Source of the DNA: Pedobacter sp. MR2016-24
GTDB lineage: Bacteria > Bacteroidota > Bacteroidia > Sphingobacteriales > Sphingobacteriaceae
DNA: 64,000 bases
Reading direction: 5' to 3'
Assembly: GCF_026239655.1 (NCBI RefSeq)
Contig: NZ_JAPIVO010000009.1
Coordinates: 391,356 to 455,355 of the forward strand
Shown piece after piece: positions 10,677 to 20,428 of this stretch. The notes beneath the pieces were generated by a model. The model made no database searches. It saw nothing but the letters and a program-made list of their open reading frames with translations, and had not been told where the DNA came from. The translations under genes and the position numbers were made by a program. Each line of letters opens with the position of its first letter. Position 1 is the stretch's first letter.

Positions 10677-12269
10677 ATGAAAGCTATAAAAATATTTACA
10701 ATTGCAGCACTCTTTTTATCACTTGGAGCATGCAAAAAAGGTTTCCTTGATGTGGAGCCTATCACTACGGTAACTGAAGAGAACTTCTATAAAACACCAA
10801 AAGATGCATACACTGCATTGGTAGGTTGCTATGACGGGATGCAAATTGTGTGGACTGAAGGTGTTTCTCTACCTGTTGCTGCCGAAGTAATGTCTGATAA
10901 CGCCTTTGGGGGTACTGGAAATTCAGATGGATTTGGCTACCAGATGTTAGATGAATTTGATAAATCACGTTCTCCTGCTGACCAGGATCTTTTCGGAGGA
11001 AACTGGGTATTATATTATAAGGCTTTATTTCGCTGCAATACGTTAATTGCCAAGATGGATCAGATTCAGTGGGGTACTGATGCACAACTACGCAAAACTT
11101 ACGAATCTGAAGCACGTTATATTCGCGCCTACCTGTTATTTGATATGGTCAGACTCTGGGGTAATATTCCTCTGATAACTGTACCAACAAGTGAAAATAT
11201 TCCACAATCAAGTCCGGAGGCCGTTTACAAACAAATTGCGGAAGACCTGAAATTTGCTTCCGAAAATATGCTGGCTACATCTTATACGGCACAACCAGTT
11301 GCAGAACATGGTCGCGCCACTAAATATGCTGCTGAAGCCTTATTAGGCAGGGTTTATCTTTTTTATACCGGTTATTATGCAAAGACAGATTTAGCTGGCG
11401 TAGTGACAAGAGCACAAGCACTTGCTTATCTGGAAGATGTTATCACCAATGGTGGTTATGGTTTGGTGGAAAATTTTGCAAATCTATGGCCTGCTGCTTC
11501 ACCAGCCACTTATGTAGGTGAAGACAATAAAGAAACCATTTTTGCAATTAAATATACCTATACCAGCGATTACAATGGTAACAGGGACGGGAATTACTGG
11601 ATGGTCATGACCGGAATGAGAGAATTTTCTTTCGCACCGTACGGTAATGGCTGGGGCGGACAAACGGTAAACCCGAAATTATGGAATGCCTATGCCTCCA
11701 CGGATACACGTAGAAGTGCATCTATCATCTCTATTGCAGGTGAGAACATTCCCTTCACAAATCAAAAAGGTCAGCGTGAATACACAGGCTATTATGGTAA
11801 AAAATACAGTCCTATGTTAGGTGCAGATGGAAAACCTTTACCTGATACCTACGGAAATCCTAACTTCCAGATTGCACAGTTTCAGGATTATGTGGTTATC
11901 CGCTATGCTGATGTATTATTAATGGCAGCAGAATTAGGCAGCCCTAATGCACAGACTTATTTTGATAGAGTAAGACAGCGTGCATATCTGACAGCTTTTA
12001 CACCTTTAGCCTTAACTACAGACAACTTGTTCCAGGAACGCAGATTAGAGTTTGCATTGGAAGGAATCAGGTATTATGACTTATTACGTCAGGGTGTTCC
12101 AAAAGCGGCACAAACTATCGCAGAAAGCGTAAGTTTATTGAATGGAGGAGCTTCTGTAACTAAAACAATCTCTGCAGGTAATATCACGACCACGCAGGGC
12201 TTACAGCAGATTCCTTATACACAAATTACTTTGTCCAACGGTACATTAAAACAAAACGCCGGCTGGTAA
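10677..12269 (+). CDS. SusD/RagB-like outer-membrane glycan-binding lipoprotein
   Basis: Surface lipoprotein that forms the lid of the SusC channel and captures oligosaccharides. The lipobox is LSLGACKKGFLD (Cys19), and the mature start FLDVEPITTVTEENFYKT is the usual SusD opening. It is followed by TPR-like helices (RYIRAYLLFDMVRLWGNIPL) and a C-terminal region with RRLEFALEGIRYYDLLRQG, the hallmark near the end of SusD proteins. The 530-residue length is normal. It sits directly after SusC and before a further surface lipoprotein, the canonical order for a polysaccharide utilisation locus. Ligand identity is inferred from neighbouring hydrolases only. Confidence 0.95.
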   Translation: MKAIKIFTIAALFLSLGACKKGFLDVEPITTVTEENFYKTPKDAYTALVGCYDGMQIVWTEGVSLPVAAEVMSDNAFGGTGNSDGFGYQMLDEFDKSRSPADQDLFGGNWVLYYKALFRCNTLIAKMDQIQWGTDAQLRKTYESEARYIRAYLLFDMVRLWGNIPLITVPTSENIPQSSPEAVYKQIAEDLKFASENMLATSYTAQPVAEHGRATKYAAEALLGRVYLFYTGYYAKTDLAGVVTRAQALAYLEDVITNGGYGLVENFANLWPAASPATYVGEDNKETIFAIKYTYTSDYNGNRDGNYWMVMTGMREFSFAPYGNGWGGQTVNPKLWNAYASTDTRRSASIISIAGENIPFTNQKGQREYTGYYGKKYSPMLGADGKPLPDTYGNPNFQIAQFQDYVVIRYADVLLMAAELGSPNAQTYFDRVRQRAYLTAFTPLALTTDNLFQERRLEFALEGIRYYDLLRQGVPKAAQTIAESVSLLNGGASVTKTISAGNITTTQGLQQIPYTQITLSNGTLKQNAGW

Positions 12270-12294
12270 TCATTATTGATTTAATCTTTGAGAA

Positions 12295-13209
12295 ATGAAT
12301 TCATATAAAAAACTAATCGTGATGCTGATGCTGCCTACGCTCTTCATCGCATGTAAAAAAGATGAGCATAGTCTGGGTACTGTGCTGGATAAATCTGAAA
12401 TTAAATATTCAGTAACACAGGATCTCACTGCTGATCCAGGTGGTAATACCGTGATCTTGAAAAACCTCACGCCTGCTACTTTGCCGATGTGGGATTATAG
12501 CACGGGTACTTCCAACAGAATGACTGATACAGTAAGATTTCCTTTTGTGGGTGATTATAAGATCAAATTTTCCGTATCCACAGGAGGATCAATTGTTCAG
12601 TTAGACTCTGTCATCGTGAAAGTAACTAAAGATAACCTGGCCTATGTGAATGATCCGTTATGGCTTGATATTTCTGGCGGCGTAGGGAACGAAAAACAAT
12701 GGGTGCTTGATGTTAACGCTAAGAATTTTAATGGTCCTATGGCATTTTATGGCACTACAAATGGCTGGCTTGCTGAAGGTGGACCATGGTCTTCTGGTGC
12801 TTTTTCAACTGGTTGTTATGGTGGCGACTGCTGGACATGGGGGCCGGACCTTGCAACCATTTATGGAGGTATGATGACTAAGGGTGACTATGGTGTGATG
12901 ACTTTCGGTTTGAAAAATACCGCTTCGTTTAATGCAGTTAAATTGATGGAAAATGGTGTAATACAAAACGGAAGTTATACGATCAACACAGGTGCTAAAA
13001 TATTAACCATCAACAATGGCAATATCCTGCGTGGTTATAAACCGGCCAAAAATGGGATTACCGGAATCAGTAACTGGACTACTTATAAAATCCTGACCTT
13101 AAATGAGAACTTTATGCAGTTAGGCGTAATTAGGGACAAAGATGTAGATGGCGAGGGCCCCGCAATGATTGTTTACAACTTCATTTCAAAGAGTTTCGCT
13201 GATAATTAG
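12295..13209 (+). CDS. Surface glycan-binding lipoprotein (SusE/SGBP position)
   Basis: Lipoprotein with lipobox LFIACKKDE, so it is probably displayed on the cell surface; acidic residues just after the Cys fit a Bacteroidota export signal. The N-terminal part (about residues 30-115) reads like a PKD/Ig-type beta-sandwich (GDYKIKFSVSTGG...VIVKVTKD). The C-terminal part is rich in Trp, Tyr and Gly (NGWLAEGGPW, CWTWGPDLATIYGG), as expected for an aromatic carbohydrate-binding platform. It ends with a motif around QLGVIRDKDVDGEG followed by YNFI, which I have seen in other proteins from such loci. It has no catalytic motif I recognise. Its position after SusC/SusD is the classic SGBP place. Ligand unknown; fucogalacto-xyloglucan is a guess from context. 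Confidence 0.75.
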   Translation: MNSYKKLIVMLMLPTLFIACKKDEHSLGTVLDKSEIKYSVTQDLTADPGGNTVILKNLTPATLPMWDYSTGTSNRMTDTVRFPFVGDYKIKFSVSTGGSIVQLDSVIVKVTKDNLAYVNDPLWLDISGGVGNEKQWVLDVNAKNFNGPMAFYGTTNGWLAEGGPWSSGAFSTGCYGGDCWTWGPDLATIYGGMMTKGDYGVMTFGLKNTASFNAVKLMENGVIQNGSYTINTGAKILTINNGNILRGYKPAKNGITGISNWTTYKILTLNENFMQLGVIRDKDVDGEGPAMIVYNFISKSFADN

Positions 13210-13256
13210 TTATTTCCTGGCGTTCTCTTTTAATAATAACGGTCATTAAATCGTTG

Positions 13257-13294
13257 AAAAGCCTGAAAGCATTTTTTGCTATTCGGGCTTTTTT
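13257..13294 (+). terminator. Intercistronic hairpin with T-tract inside the glycan operon
   Basis: AAAAGCCTGAA (13257-13267) pairs with TTCGGGCTTTT (13282-13292), with one G-T pair, and is followed by further Ts. It lies between the binding-protein gene and the GH2 gene. It can reduce read-through from SusCD into the GH2/GH95 genes. It also overlaps the only possible longer reading frame for GH2 and so argues against that longer start. Confidence 0.7.
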
Positions 13295-13322
13295 AAAAAC
13301 TTATATACTTAAACTTATTCCC

Positions 13323-15761
13323 TTGAAGATATTTCCAATTTTTAAGCTAGTACTTCTCGTTTCCTGTGTAACGGGCTCATTGTTTGCACAGCAGAATCCC
13401 AGGGTCATTTCGGATTTTAACGCGGACTGGAGATTTATATTAGGTAATCAGACTGGCGCCTCTGCTAAAGTGTATGCAGATAAAAACTGGCGTAGTTTGA
13501 ATTTGCCGCACGACTGGAGTATTGAAGGCAAATTCAGTAAAGACCATCCTGCAACAGTAGGGGGTGGAGCATTACCCGGTGGAACAGGCTGGTACCGTAA
13601 AACGTTCACCATTCCCGCAACAGCTAAAGGAAAATACATCGCGATTGATTTTGATGGCGTTTACCGCAACAGTGAAGTATGGATCAACGGGCATTTCCTG
13701 GGTAAACGCCCTAACGGTTACATTGCCTTCCGTTATGAATTGTCGCCCTACCTGGTTTACGGCGGAAAAAACACCATTGCTGTTAAAGTGGATAACTCGA
13801 AACAGCCCAATTCGCGATGGTACAGTGGTTCGGGAATTTACAGAGATGTAAAACTGATTACTTTAAACAAGACGCATGTAGACCAGTGGGGCACTTTTGT
13901 AACTACTCCGGTTGTAACGGCAGAACAGGCACAGGTTAAGGTGCAGATCAAATTAAGCTCTTCTGTAAAAACCACCCAGCAGGTTACGGTAAAAACACAG
14001 CTATTTGATCAGGATAAAAAACTTGCAGGCAGTTCTTCGAAGATAATTGCACTGAATCTAAATGCCACTCTGAACGATGAAATTAATGTAAAACAGCCAA
14101 ACCTCTGGTCTGATGTCAATCCTTACCTATATACTGTTCAAACGCAGCTATTGGTTAAAGGTATAGTCGTAGATCAGTGTACCAGTTCTTTGGGGATCCG
14201 CAGCTTCAGTTTCGATGCTGACAAAGGTTTTGTACTGAATGGTAAAGAACTGAAGATCCGGGGCGTTTGCAATCACCATGACCTTGGTGCCTTAGGTGCT
14301 GCATTTAATGTCCGTGCTGCGGAAAGACAGCTGGAAATGCTGAAAGTAATGGGCTGTAACGGTATCAGGACATCACATAATCCTCCTGCTTCGGCACTGC
14401 TGGACTTATGTGATAAAATGGGCTTTATCGTAATGGATGAGGCTTTCGATCTGTGGGCAAAAAAGAAGAATGACTTCGACTATCATCTGGACTGGGCGAA
14501 ATGGCATAAAAAAGATCTGGAAGATCAGATTTTGCGCGACAGAAACCATGCTTCGGTTTTTATCTGGAGTATTGGAAATGAAATTCAGGAGCAGTGGGGT
14601 ACAGGCGCTGATACTGCAGGCCGCGTAATTGCGAGAGCGCTGGCCGGCATCGTCAGGAAGCTGGATATGACCAGACCTATCACTACAGCTAACAATGATG
14701 TTGCCCTATACAATAACCTGATACAGTCGGGCGCAACCGACATCATCGGTTACAATTACAACCACGACAAATGGAAAGATTTTCATAAAACCTACCCGGG
14801 TAAAAAATTGATCGCTACAGAAACTACTTCTGCCTTACAGACCCGCGGACATTATGATATGCCGTCCGACAGTGCCAGAATCTGGCCTACTGCCTGGGAT
14901 AAACCCTTACTGACAGGTAACGCAGATTTCAGCTGCTCTGCATATGATAATTGTTATGCGCCCTGGGGTTCTTCACATGAGCAAACGCTAAAAGCATTTG
15001 AAAACGATCCTGTAGTTTCGGGTATGTTCGTATGGACGGGATTCGATTACCTCGGCGAGCCTACACCTTATGTATGGCCGGCCAGAAGTTCCTACTTCGG
15101 CATAATTGATATCGCAGGTTTCCCGAAGGATGTGTATTACCTCTACCAGAGTGTATGGACGAACAAACCAGTGCTGCATATTTTTCCGCATTGGAACTGG
15201 AAGGCCGGTCAGACGGTTGATGTTTGGGCTTATTATAGTCAGGCAGATGAGGTTGAGCTGTACCTGAGCGGTAAATCATTAGGTAAAAAGACGAAACAGG
15301 GCCGGGACATGAAAGTGACCTGGAGAGTGAAATACGAGGCTGGAGAAATTAAAGCGGTATCGCGAAAAAATGGAGCGACTGTATTGGAGCAGGTGATCCA
15401 TACAGCTGGTAAAGCGGCTAAATTAATGCTGGTAGCAGATCGCAGCAAGATCAGCGCAGACGGTAAAGATCTGTCGTTTATTACGGTGAAAGTATTGGAC
15501 AAGGAAGGAAATCTGGTACCCGATGCAGATCAGCTGATTCATTTTAAAATCGAAGGAGATGCAACGCTGGAAGGTGTTGATAATGGCAGCCCGATTAGTC
15601 ATGAATCCTTCAAAGGTAAGCAGCATAAAGCTTTTAACGGACTGGCCCTGGCCATCGTGAAAGCTGGTAAAACTGCCTCGACAATCAAACTGATCGCTAC
15701 CAGTGAAGGATTGGGACGCGAAAGTATAACAATAGACCTGGAGTCTCCCAACCTTAAATAA
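13323..15761 (+). CDS. GH2 beta-galactosidase-like glycoside hydrolase
   Basis: Secreted retaining GH2 enzyme. The likely start is TTG 13323, which gives the signal peptide MKIFPIFKLVLLV...LFAQQ. The longer frame from 13254 would run through a terminator hairpin. Domains are a jelly-roll sugar-binding domain (GWYRKTF...), an Ig-like domain, and a TIM barrel with NHHDLGALGAAF and GCNGIRTSHNPP. The acid/base is Glu420 in WSIGNEI and the nucleophile Glu500 in IATETTSA (counting from TTG 13323). A DUF4982-like domain and a C-terminal Ig-like domain follow. The domain layout matches Bacteroidota GH2 beta-galactosidases. In this locus it would remove galactose from xyloglucan side chains once fucose is gone. 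Other GH2 activities cannot be excluded. Confidence 0.88.
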   Translation: MKIFPIFKLVLLVSCVTGSLFAQQNPRVISDFNADWRFILGNQTGASAKVYADKNWRSLNLPHDWSIEGKFSKDHPATVGGGALPGGTGWYRKTFTIPATAKGKYIAIDFDGVYRNSEVWINGHFLGKRPNGYIAFRYELSPYLVYGGKNTIAVKVDNSKQPNSRWYSGSGIYRDVKLITLNKTHVDQWGTFVTTPVVTAEQAQVKVQIKLSSSVKTTQQVTVKTQLFDQDKKLAGSSSKIIALNLNATLNDEINVKQPNLWSDVNPYLYTVQTQLLVKGIVVDQCTSSLGIRSFSFDADKGFVLNGKELKIRGVCNHHDLGALGAAFNVRAAERQLEMLKVMGCNGIRTSHNPPASALLDLCDKMGFIVMDEAFDLWAKKKNDFDYHLDWAKWHKKDLEDQILRDRNHASVFIWSIGNEIQEQWGTGADTAGRVIARALAGIVRKLDMTRPITTANNDVALYNNLIQSGATDIIGYNYNHDKWKDFHKTYPGKKLIATETTSALQTRGHYDMPSDSARIWPTAWDKPLLTGNADFSCSAYDNCYAPWGSSHEQTLKAFENDPVVSGMFVWTGFDYLGEPTPYVWPARSSYFGIIDIAGFPKDVYYLYQSVWTNKPVLHIFPHWNWKAGQTVDVWAYYSQADEVELYLSGKSLGKKTKQGRDMKVTWRVKYEAGEIKAVSRKNGATVLEQVIHTAGKAAKLMLVADRSKISADGKDLSFITVKVLDKEGNLVPDADQLIHFKIEGDATLEGVDNGSPISHESFKGKQHKAFNGLALAIVKAGKTASTIKLIATSEGLGRESITIDLESPNLK

Positions 15762-15769
15762 GCGTGGAT

Positions 15770-18127
15770 ATGAAGAAAAGAATATTTTGCCTTCTTCCTT
15801 TTATAATAGGAACAATCTTAAGCTACGGACAAACAGGTCAGTTTTTACAACCTGAGCGAGGGTTTACCAGCTGGCAACCTGCGGAAAACTGGGAGCAGTC
15901 GTTACTGACCGGAAACGGAACTATGGGGGCAATGGTAACAGGACAGCCATATGAGGAAACGATCATCCTGAGTCATGCTGCCCTCTATCTTCCGCAAAAA
16001 AGATCAGGAAAGGTGTATGAGCAAAAGAGTCAGCTAGCCGCCATCAAAAAGATGCTGCTCGCGGGTAAGTATGCTGAAGCAGGAACGCTGACAGCAACCA
16101 TGCGTAAGGAACAGGGATTTAACGACATCAGAGACCCGTTTATTCCTGCTTTTGATTTAAAAATTGAGCAGAATCCTAAAAATGTGATCAAATACCAGCG
16201 ATCGGTTAATTTTGAAACGGGCGAAGCAATTGTAGACTGGCAGGATGACGAAGGTACCTACCAGCGTAAAGTATTTGCATCAAGAACAGATAGTGTAGTG
16301 GTCGTTTCCATCAAAGGGACAAAAAAAATCAATTGTGCGATCAATTTTGCACAAAGACCTGTGGCGTATGACCAATGGGCATTTGTGAAGGATGGAATCA
16401 AAGAAATGAAAGCGGGAGCAGAAGAAGATTACCTGAGCTTCAGCAGTGAGTTTAACCATAAATATCCCAAAGGATTAACAGGTTATGCTGGCTTGGGGAA
16501 ACTAGTGCAAAAAGGTGGGAGTCACCAGTTACAAAACGGTCGCCTGCTCATCAAAGATGCCGATGAAATTACATTACTGATCAAAATAAAACCTGCCTAT
16601 GCCAATATCAGCGATCTGTTGCCCGGATTAAAATCAGACTTAACAGTTGCATCAGGGAAAAATTACAAGGCATTAATTCAGTCTCATACTGCTGTTCATG
16701 GAGCCTTGTTCAGTAAAGTTAAGCTTGACCTGGAAGGGAGTGCCGAAGAAAGAAACCTCAGCAGTGAGGCATTGATCCAGTTGGGTAACCACCAAAATAG
16801 CAAGGCGCTCATCGAACGCACTTTTGATGCAGGCAGATACAATATACTCAGCGCAACCGGCAGCCTCCCACCCAACCTGCAGGGCTTATGGTCGGGCACC
16901 TGGACAGCCCCATGGAGTTCCGGTTTTACAGTAGACGGCAATTTACCCACCGCTATTTCGATCCTGATGCCGGGCAACATGCCTGAACTGATGAAGGGGT
17001 ATTTCGATTACCATGAAAAGCAGATGGGGGATTATCGCCAGGAAGCTAAACAACTCTATGGAACAAGGGGAATCCATATTCCTGTGCAAATTACGACCAG
17101 GGGAGTTGAAACTGATTTCGGTGCTACCTGGTGCCTGACCTATTGGACAGGCGGTGCAGGGTGGACCGCTAACTTTTTCAATGATTACTATTTGTATACC
17201 GGAGACAGGAAATTTTTACAGGAGCATGCCTATCCTTTTATGAAAGAAGCCGCCTTGTTTTATGAAGATTTCCTTAAAACCGGAGCAGATGGTAAACTTC
17301 TTTTTAACCCCTCATATTCTCCCGAAAATAATCCAAAGGGGATAGAAGCGCAGGCGACAATCAATGCAACGATGGATGTGATGATAGCGAAACAATTGCT
17401 GAATAATTGTATAGCTGCAGCCAAAACGCTTCATACAGATACTGAAAAAGTTAAGTTGTGGCAAAACATGCTGTCTAAAATGCCCGCTTATGAAATCAAT
17501 AAAGAAGGTGCGTTGAGAGAATGGATCTGGCCCGGTCTGGAAGATAACTACAGTCACAGGCATGCGTCACAATTATACGATCTGTATGATGGCGTGAGTC
17601 CTGATTTTCAGCAAGATACCGCTTTAGTAAAAGCTGCAGGCGTTCTGCTGGATAAGAAAATGGATTTCCGGAAAGCAGAAGGAGGGGGCGAAATGGCTTT
17701 CGGACTGGTACAGTTAGGTGCTGCTGCAGCACATTTAGGTGATGCAGGAAAGGCCGGCCAGCTACTTAACTGGCTTGCTGCTACGTACTGGTCAAAGGGC
17801 ATGGGTTCTTATCACAATGTTAAAAGCATGTTTAACACCGATATCAGCGGTGGTTTGCCTTACCTGGTTACGCAAATGTTATGTTATGCAGAAAGAGATG
17901 AAATCCATGTGCTGCCTGCATTACCCGAAAGCTGGAGCAAAGGCAGAATAGAAGGACTTTTATTAAGGGGACAAGTGACGGTCGATCAGCTGGAGTGGAA
18001 CGATCAGGAAGCAGTGATCATACTCAGGTCTCCTGTTGCTCAGTCGCTGAAATTGAATTCAGGTACTTCAGTAGTCAACGTTGAGCTAAGGGCTGGAAAA
18101 CCGCAGACCTTTAAATTGAAACGTTAA
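15770..18127 (+). CDS. GH95 alpha-L-fucosidase-like glycoside hydrolase
   Basis: Secreted inverting glycosidase of family GH95 (785 residues, normal length). I start at ATG 15770 (MKKRIFCLLPF signal peptide); a GTG two codons upstream is less likely. The N-terminal beta-domain opens with WEQSLLTGNGTMGAMV, and the alpha/alpha barrel has NLQGLWSGTWTAPWSSGFT, then DGNLPTAI. The expected general acid Glu is in NPSYSPENNP. Family members usually show Asn-x-Asn where this protein has Asp-Gly-Asn, so the water-activating pair is altered. GH95 includes alpha-1,2-L-fucosidases and alpha-L-galactosidases; both substitute galactose in xyloglucan. It is the last gene of the locus, 8 bp after GH2, and ends at a strong bidirectional terminator. 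Confidence 0.85.
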   Translation: MKKRIFCLLPFIIGTILSYGQTGQFLQPERGFTSWQPAENWEQSLLTGNGTMGAMVTGQPYEETIILSHAALYLPQKRSGKVYEQKSQLAAIKKMLLAGKYAEAGTLTATMRKEQGFNDIRDPFIPAFDLKIEQNPKNVIKYQRSVNFETGEAIVDWQDDEGTYQRKVFASRTDSVVVVSIKGTKKINCAINFAQRPVAYDQWAFVKDGIKEMKAGAEEDYLSFSSEFNHKYPKGLTGYAGLGKLVQKGGSHQLQNGRLLIKDADEITLLIKIKPAYANISDLLPGLKSDLTVASGKNYKALIQSHTAVHGALFSKVKLDLEGSAEERNLSSEALIQLGNHQNSKALIERTFDAGRYNILSATGSLPPNLQGLWSGTWTAPWSSGFTVDGNLPTAISILMPGNMPELMKGYFDYHEKQMGDYRQEAKQLYGTRGIHIPVQITTRGVETDFGATWCLTYWTGGAGWTANFFNDYYLYTGDRKFLQEHAYPFMKEAALFYEDFLKTGADGKLLFNPSYSPENNPKGIEAQATINATMDVMIAKQLLNNCIAAAKTLHTDTEKVKLWQNMLSKMPAYEINKEGALREWIWPGLEDNYSHRHASQLYDLYDGVSPDFQQDTALVKAAGVLLDKKMDFRKAEGGGEMAFGLVQLGAAAAHLGDAGKAGQLLNWLAATYWSKGMGSYHNVKSMFNTDISGGLPYLVTQMLCYAERDEIHVLPALPESWSKGRIEGLLLRGQVTVDQLEWNDQEAVIILRSPVAQSLKLNSGTSVVNVELRAGKPQTFKLKR

Positions 18128-18203
18128 GATATCAGTGGTGCTTTAAGGGTGGTTGTTTATCCAACAGCATTATAAAACCTGTAGCGCTGATCACAAGGCT
18201 ATA

Positions 18204-18239
18204 ATTAAAGCGCCCGATTTTCTGATCGGGCGCTTTAAT
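18204..18239. terminator. Bidirectional rho-independent terminator
   Basis: ATTAAAGCGCCCGAT (18204-18218) and ATCGGGCGCTTTAAT (18225-18239) are perfect inverted repeats around a six-base loop. It lies between the convergent GH95 and aldo/keto reductase genes and closes the glycan operon. Confidence 0.9.
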
Positions 18240-18248
18240 GCAATATTA

Positions 18249-19094
18249 TTATTTAGATAATTCACTGAACTCTTCTTCAGTAAGTTCAATATTTGCCGCA
18301 GCCAGGTTTTCCTGTAAATGTTCAACAGATTTTGTGCCTGGGATCAGCAAAATGTTTGGTGATCTTTTTAACAACCATGTCAATGCAATCTGTGCAGTGG
18401 TTGCTTCATATTTAGCAGCTATTTTATTGATTTTTTCGGCTAATTTATCAGGTCCTGACGCAAGCGGAAACCAGGGAATAAATGCCATTTCTCTTTTTGC
18501 GGTATAGTCCACAATCTCATCCCATTGTTTGTTTCCCAGATTGTACAGATTCTGCACAGATACTATCGGCACTACTTTTTCTGCCTGCTCAATCTGTGCG
18601 ATATTCACTTCCGATAAACCGACATATTTGATCTTGCCTGCTTTCACCGCTTCCAGCACGGGTGCCAGTGTTTCTTCAACAGGTATCTTTGGATCAAACC
18701 TATGCAGCTGCCATAAATCAATTGTTTCTACCTTCAGACGCTTTAAACTGCCCTCTATATTCTGACGGATATACTCAGGATCACCATTGGGTTCCCATTT
18801 ATTGGGGCCTGGGCGATCGAATCCACCTTTTGTGGCTATCACCAGATCATTTGTATAAGGATATAAAGCCTCAGCAATGAGCGACTCGTTCAGTTCAGGG
18901 CCGTATGCTTCTGCCGTATCGATAAAGTTAACACCAGACATTACTGCCTGTTGCAATACCTTTTTCGCATTTTCACGGTCCGACACTTCTCCGAAGACGC
19001 CAAATCCGGTTAATTGCATCGCACCGTATCCAATTCTGTTGATGTCCAGCTGTCCTCCGATTTTGTAGGTCAGCGTTTGTTTTGTTGTTTCCAT
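18249..19094 (-). CDS. Aldo/keto reductase
   Basis: Cytosolic NADPH-dependent reductase of the (beta/alpha)8 AKR family, 281 residues from ATG 19094 (METTKQTLTYK). A TTG ten codons upstream opens a longer frame but adds nothing family-like. The catalytic tetrad is visible: Asp and Tyr in FIDTAEAYGP, Lys in VIATKGGF, His in WQLHRFDP. Cofactor-binding motifs VSVQNLYNL and IPGTKSVEHLQENL are present. The substrate is not predictable, as AKRs of this class act on a range of aldehydes and ketones. It is transcribed alone, convergent with the glycan operon and divergent from the desaturase. Confidence 0.9.
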   Translation of the reverse strand: METTKQTLTYKIGGQLDINRIGYGAMQLTGFGVFGEVSDRENAKKVLQQAVMSGVNFIDTAEAYGPELNESLIAEALYPYTNDLVIATKGGFDRPGPNKWEPNGDPEYIRQNIEGSLKRLKVETIDLWQLHRFDPKIPVEETLAPVLEAVKAGKIKYVGLSEVNIAQIEQAEKVVPIVSVQNLYNLGNKQWDEIVDYTAKREMAFIPWFPLASGPDKLAEKINKIAAKYEATTAQIALTWLLKRSPNILLIPGTKSVEHLQENLAAANIELTEEEFSELSK

Positions 19095-19298
19095 CTGTAA
19101 AAATTTGATTTGTAAGTCATTCAATTACGTCTACAGAAGTGCTATTACCCGGCTTTTGTTTGGATTGTTGCAGAAATTGACATAAGTCAAACGGATAGCC
19201 GTCACCCGGACTGCCAGCGCTGTTAAAAAATCAAAGAATATAATATAGGATTAATATAAATAAGCGTACATTCACAGAATATATATAATTGCATTCCT

Positions 19299-20318
19299 AT
19301 GACATTTTTAGACACCGTTTTAGATCCCCCTGCTTACGGGTGGGCCGATCAAAAAGGCGAACTATCTAAACCTACTGCTGCTCAAATCTGGAAAGAATTC
19401 TTCTCCCGTCTGAATATCTTCAAAACAAGAAAAAACTGGTTACCTGCATTCAGCTGGTTTAAAGTGTTACTGACTATCCCTTTGTTAGCTATGTTCATTT
19501 TCTACTACTTTAGCTGGCCTTTACTGGGTGCTGCCTTTATTTACAGCATGATTGTAATGGGAACCCATGGTACCATCTGGCACCACAGGTTTTGTACGCA
19601 TAATGCTTATCAGTTTAAGAATAGATTCTGGAAGTTTTTTACACAGAACCTGACGATTTCAATGATCCCTGAAGAGATTTACGTGGTATCACATCACGTG
19701 CACCATGCAAAATCAGACATGCCGGGAGATCCCTATAATGCTTCAGGAGGCTTCCTGTATTGTTTCCTTGCGGACGTAAATCATCAGCCTATCGCAAAAG
19801 ATCTGAGTGAAAAAGATTATTACCGGGCTACACGTTTAATGAAACATACGGGTATTACGCCAAATACCTATGCACAATATCAGAAATGGGGTTCTATCGC
19901 CAATCCGGGAAGAACCGTACTGGCGACAGTACTCAACTGGGGATTCTGGTATGCTGCTTTTTATTTGATAGGCGGTCATGGATTGGCATGCACCTTATTT
20001 GGCGCTGCAGGGATCTGGGCAGTCGGCGTAAGGACTTTTAACTACGAAGGTCATGGTAAAGGCAAGGATATGAGAAGGGATCATACAGATTTTAACCGGA
20101 ATGACATGTCCATTAATCAGTTATGGCCAGGTTTTGTAGCGGGCGAGTGGCATAATAACCACCATCTCTTTCCAAAAAGTGCAAGAACAGGATTTCTTCC
20201 TCACCAGATTGATATTGCTTATTATTATATCTTCCTGATGCACAAATTAGGGCCAATTGCTGCCTACAGAGATTCTAAGAAGGATTTTTATAACGATCAC
20301 GTGAATAAGAAGGAGTGA
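19299..20318 (+). CDS. Membrane fatty acid desaturase
   Basis: Integral-membrane di-iron desaturase that introduces double bonds into acyl chains. Histidine clusters are visible at GTHGTIWHHRFCTH (from His90), SHHVHHAKSD (His132-His136) and EWHNNHHLFP near residue 277. Hydrophobic segments lie at about 53-90 and in the middle of the protein (VLNWGFWYAAFYLIGGHG). The His pattern resembles the acyl-CoA/acyl-lipid delta-9 type. The 339-residue length is reasonable. It is transcribed alone from a 200-bp AT-rich upstream region in which I could not identify a convincing promoter. The desaturated position is unknown. Confidence 0.88.
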   Translation: MTFLDTVLDPPAYGWADQKGELSKPTAAQIWKEFFSRLNIFKTRKNWLPAFSWFKVLLTIPLLAMFIFYYFSWPLLGAAFIYSMIVMGTHGTIWHHRFCTHNAYQFKNRFWKFFTQNLTISMIPEEIYVVSHHVHHAKSDMPGDPYNASGGFLYCFLADVNHQPIAKDLSEKDYYRATRLMKHTGITPNTYAQYQKWGSIANPGRTVLATVLNWGFWYAAFYLIGGHGLACTLFGAAGIWAVGVRTFNYEGHGKGKDMRRDHTDFNRNDMSINQLWPGFVAGEWHNNHHLFPKSARTGFLPHQIDIAYYYIFLMHKLGPIAAYRDSKKDFYNDHVNKKE

Positions 20319-20428
20319 TACATCCAATTTTTATTCAAATGGCCGGCAGGATTTCATACATCCTCAATATTTTTCTTAATTTTATCAGCGCGTAATTCCC
20401 GTTGATTACAATTAAATTTTATAGCATT

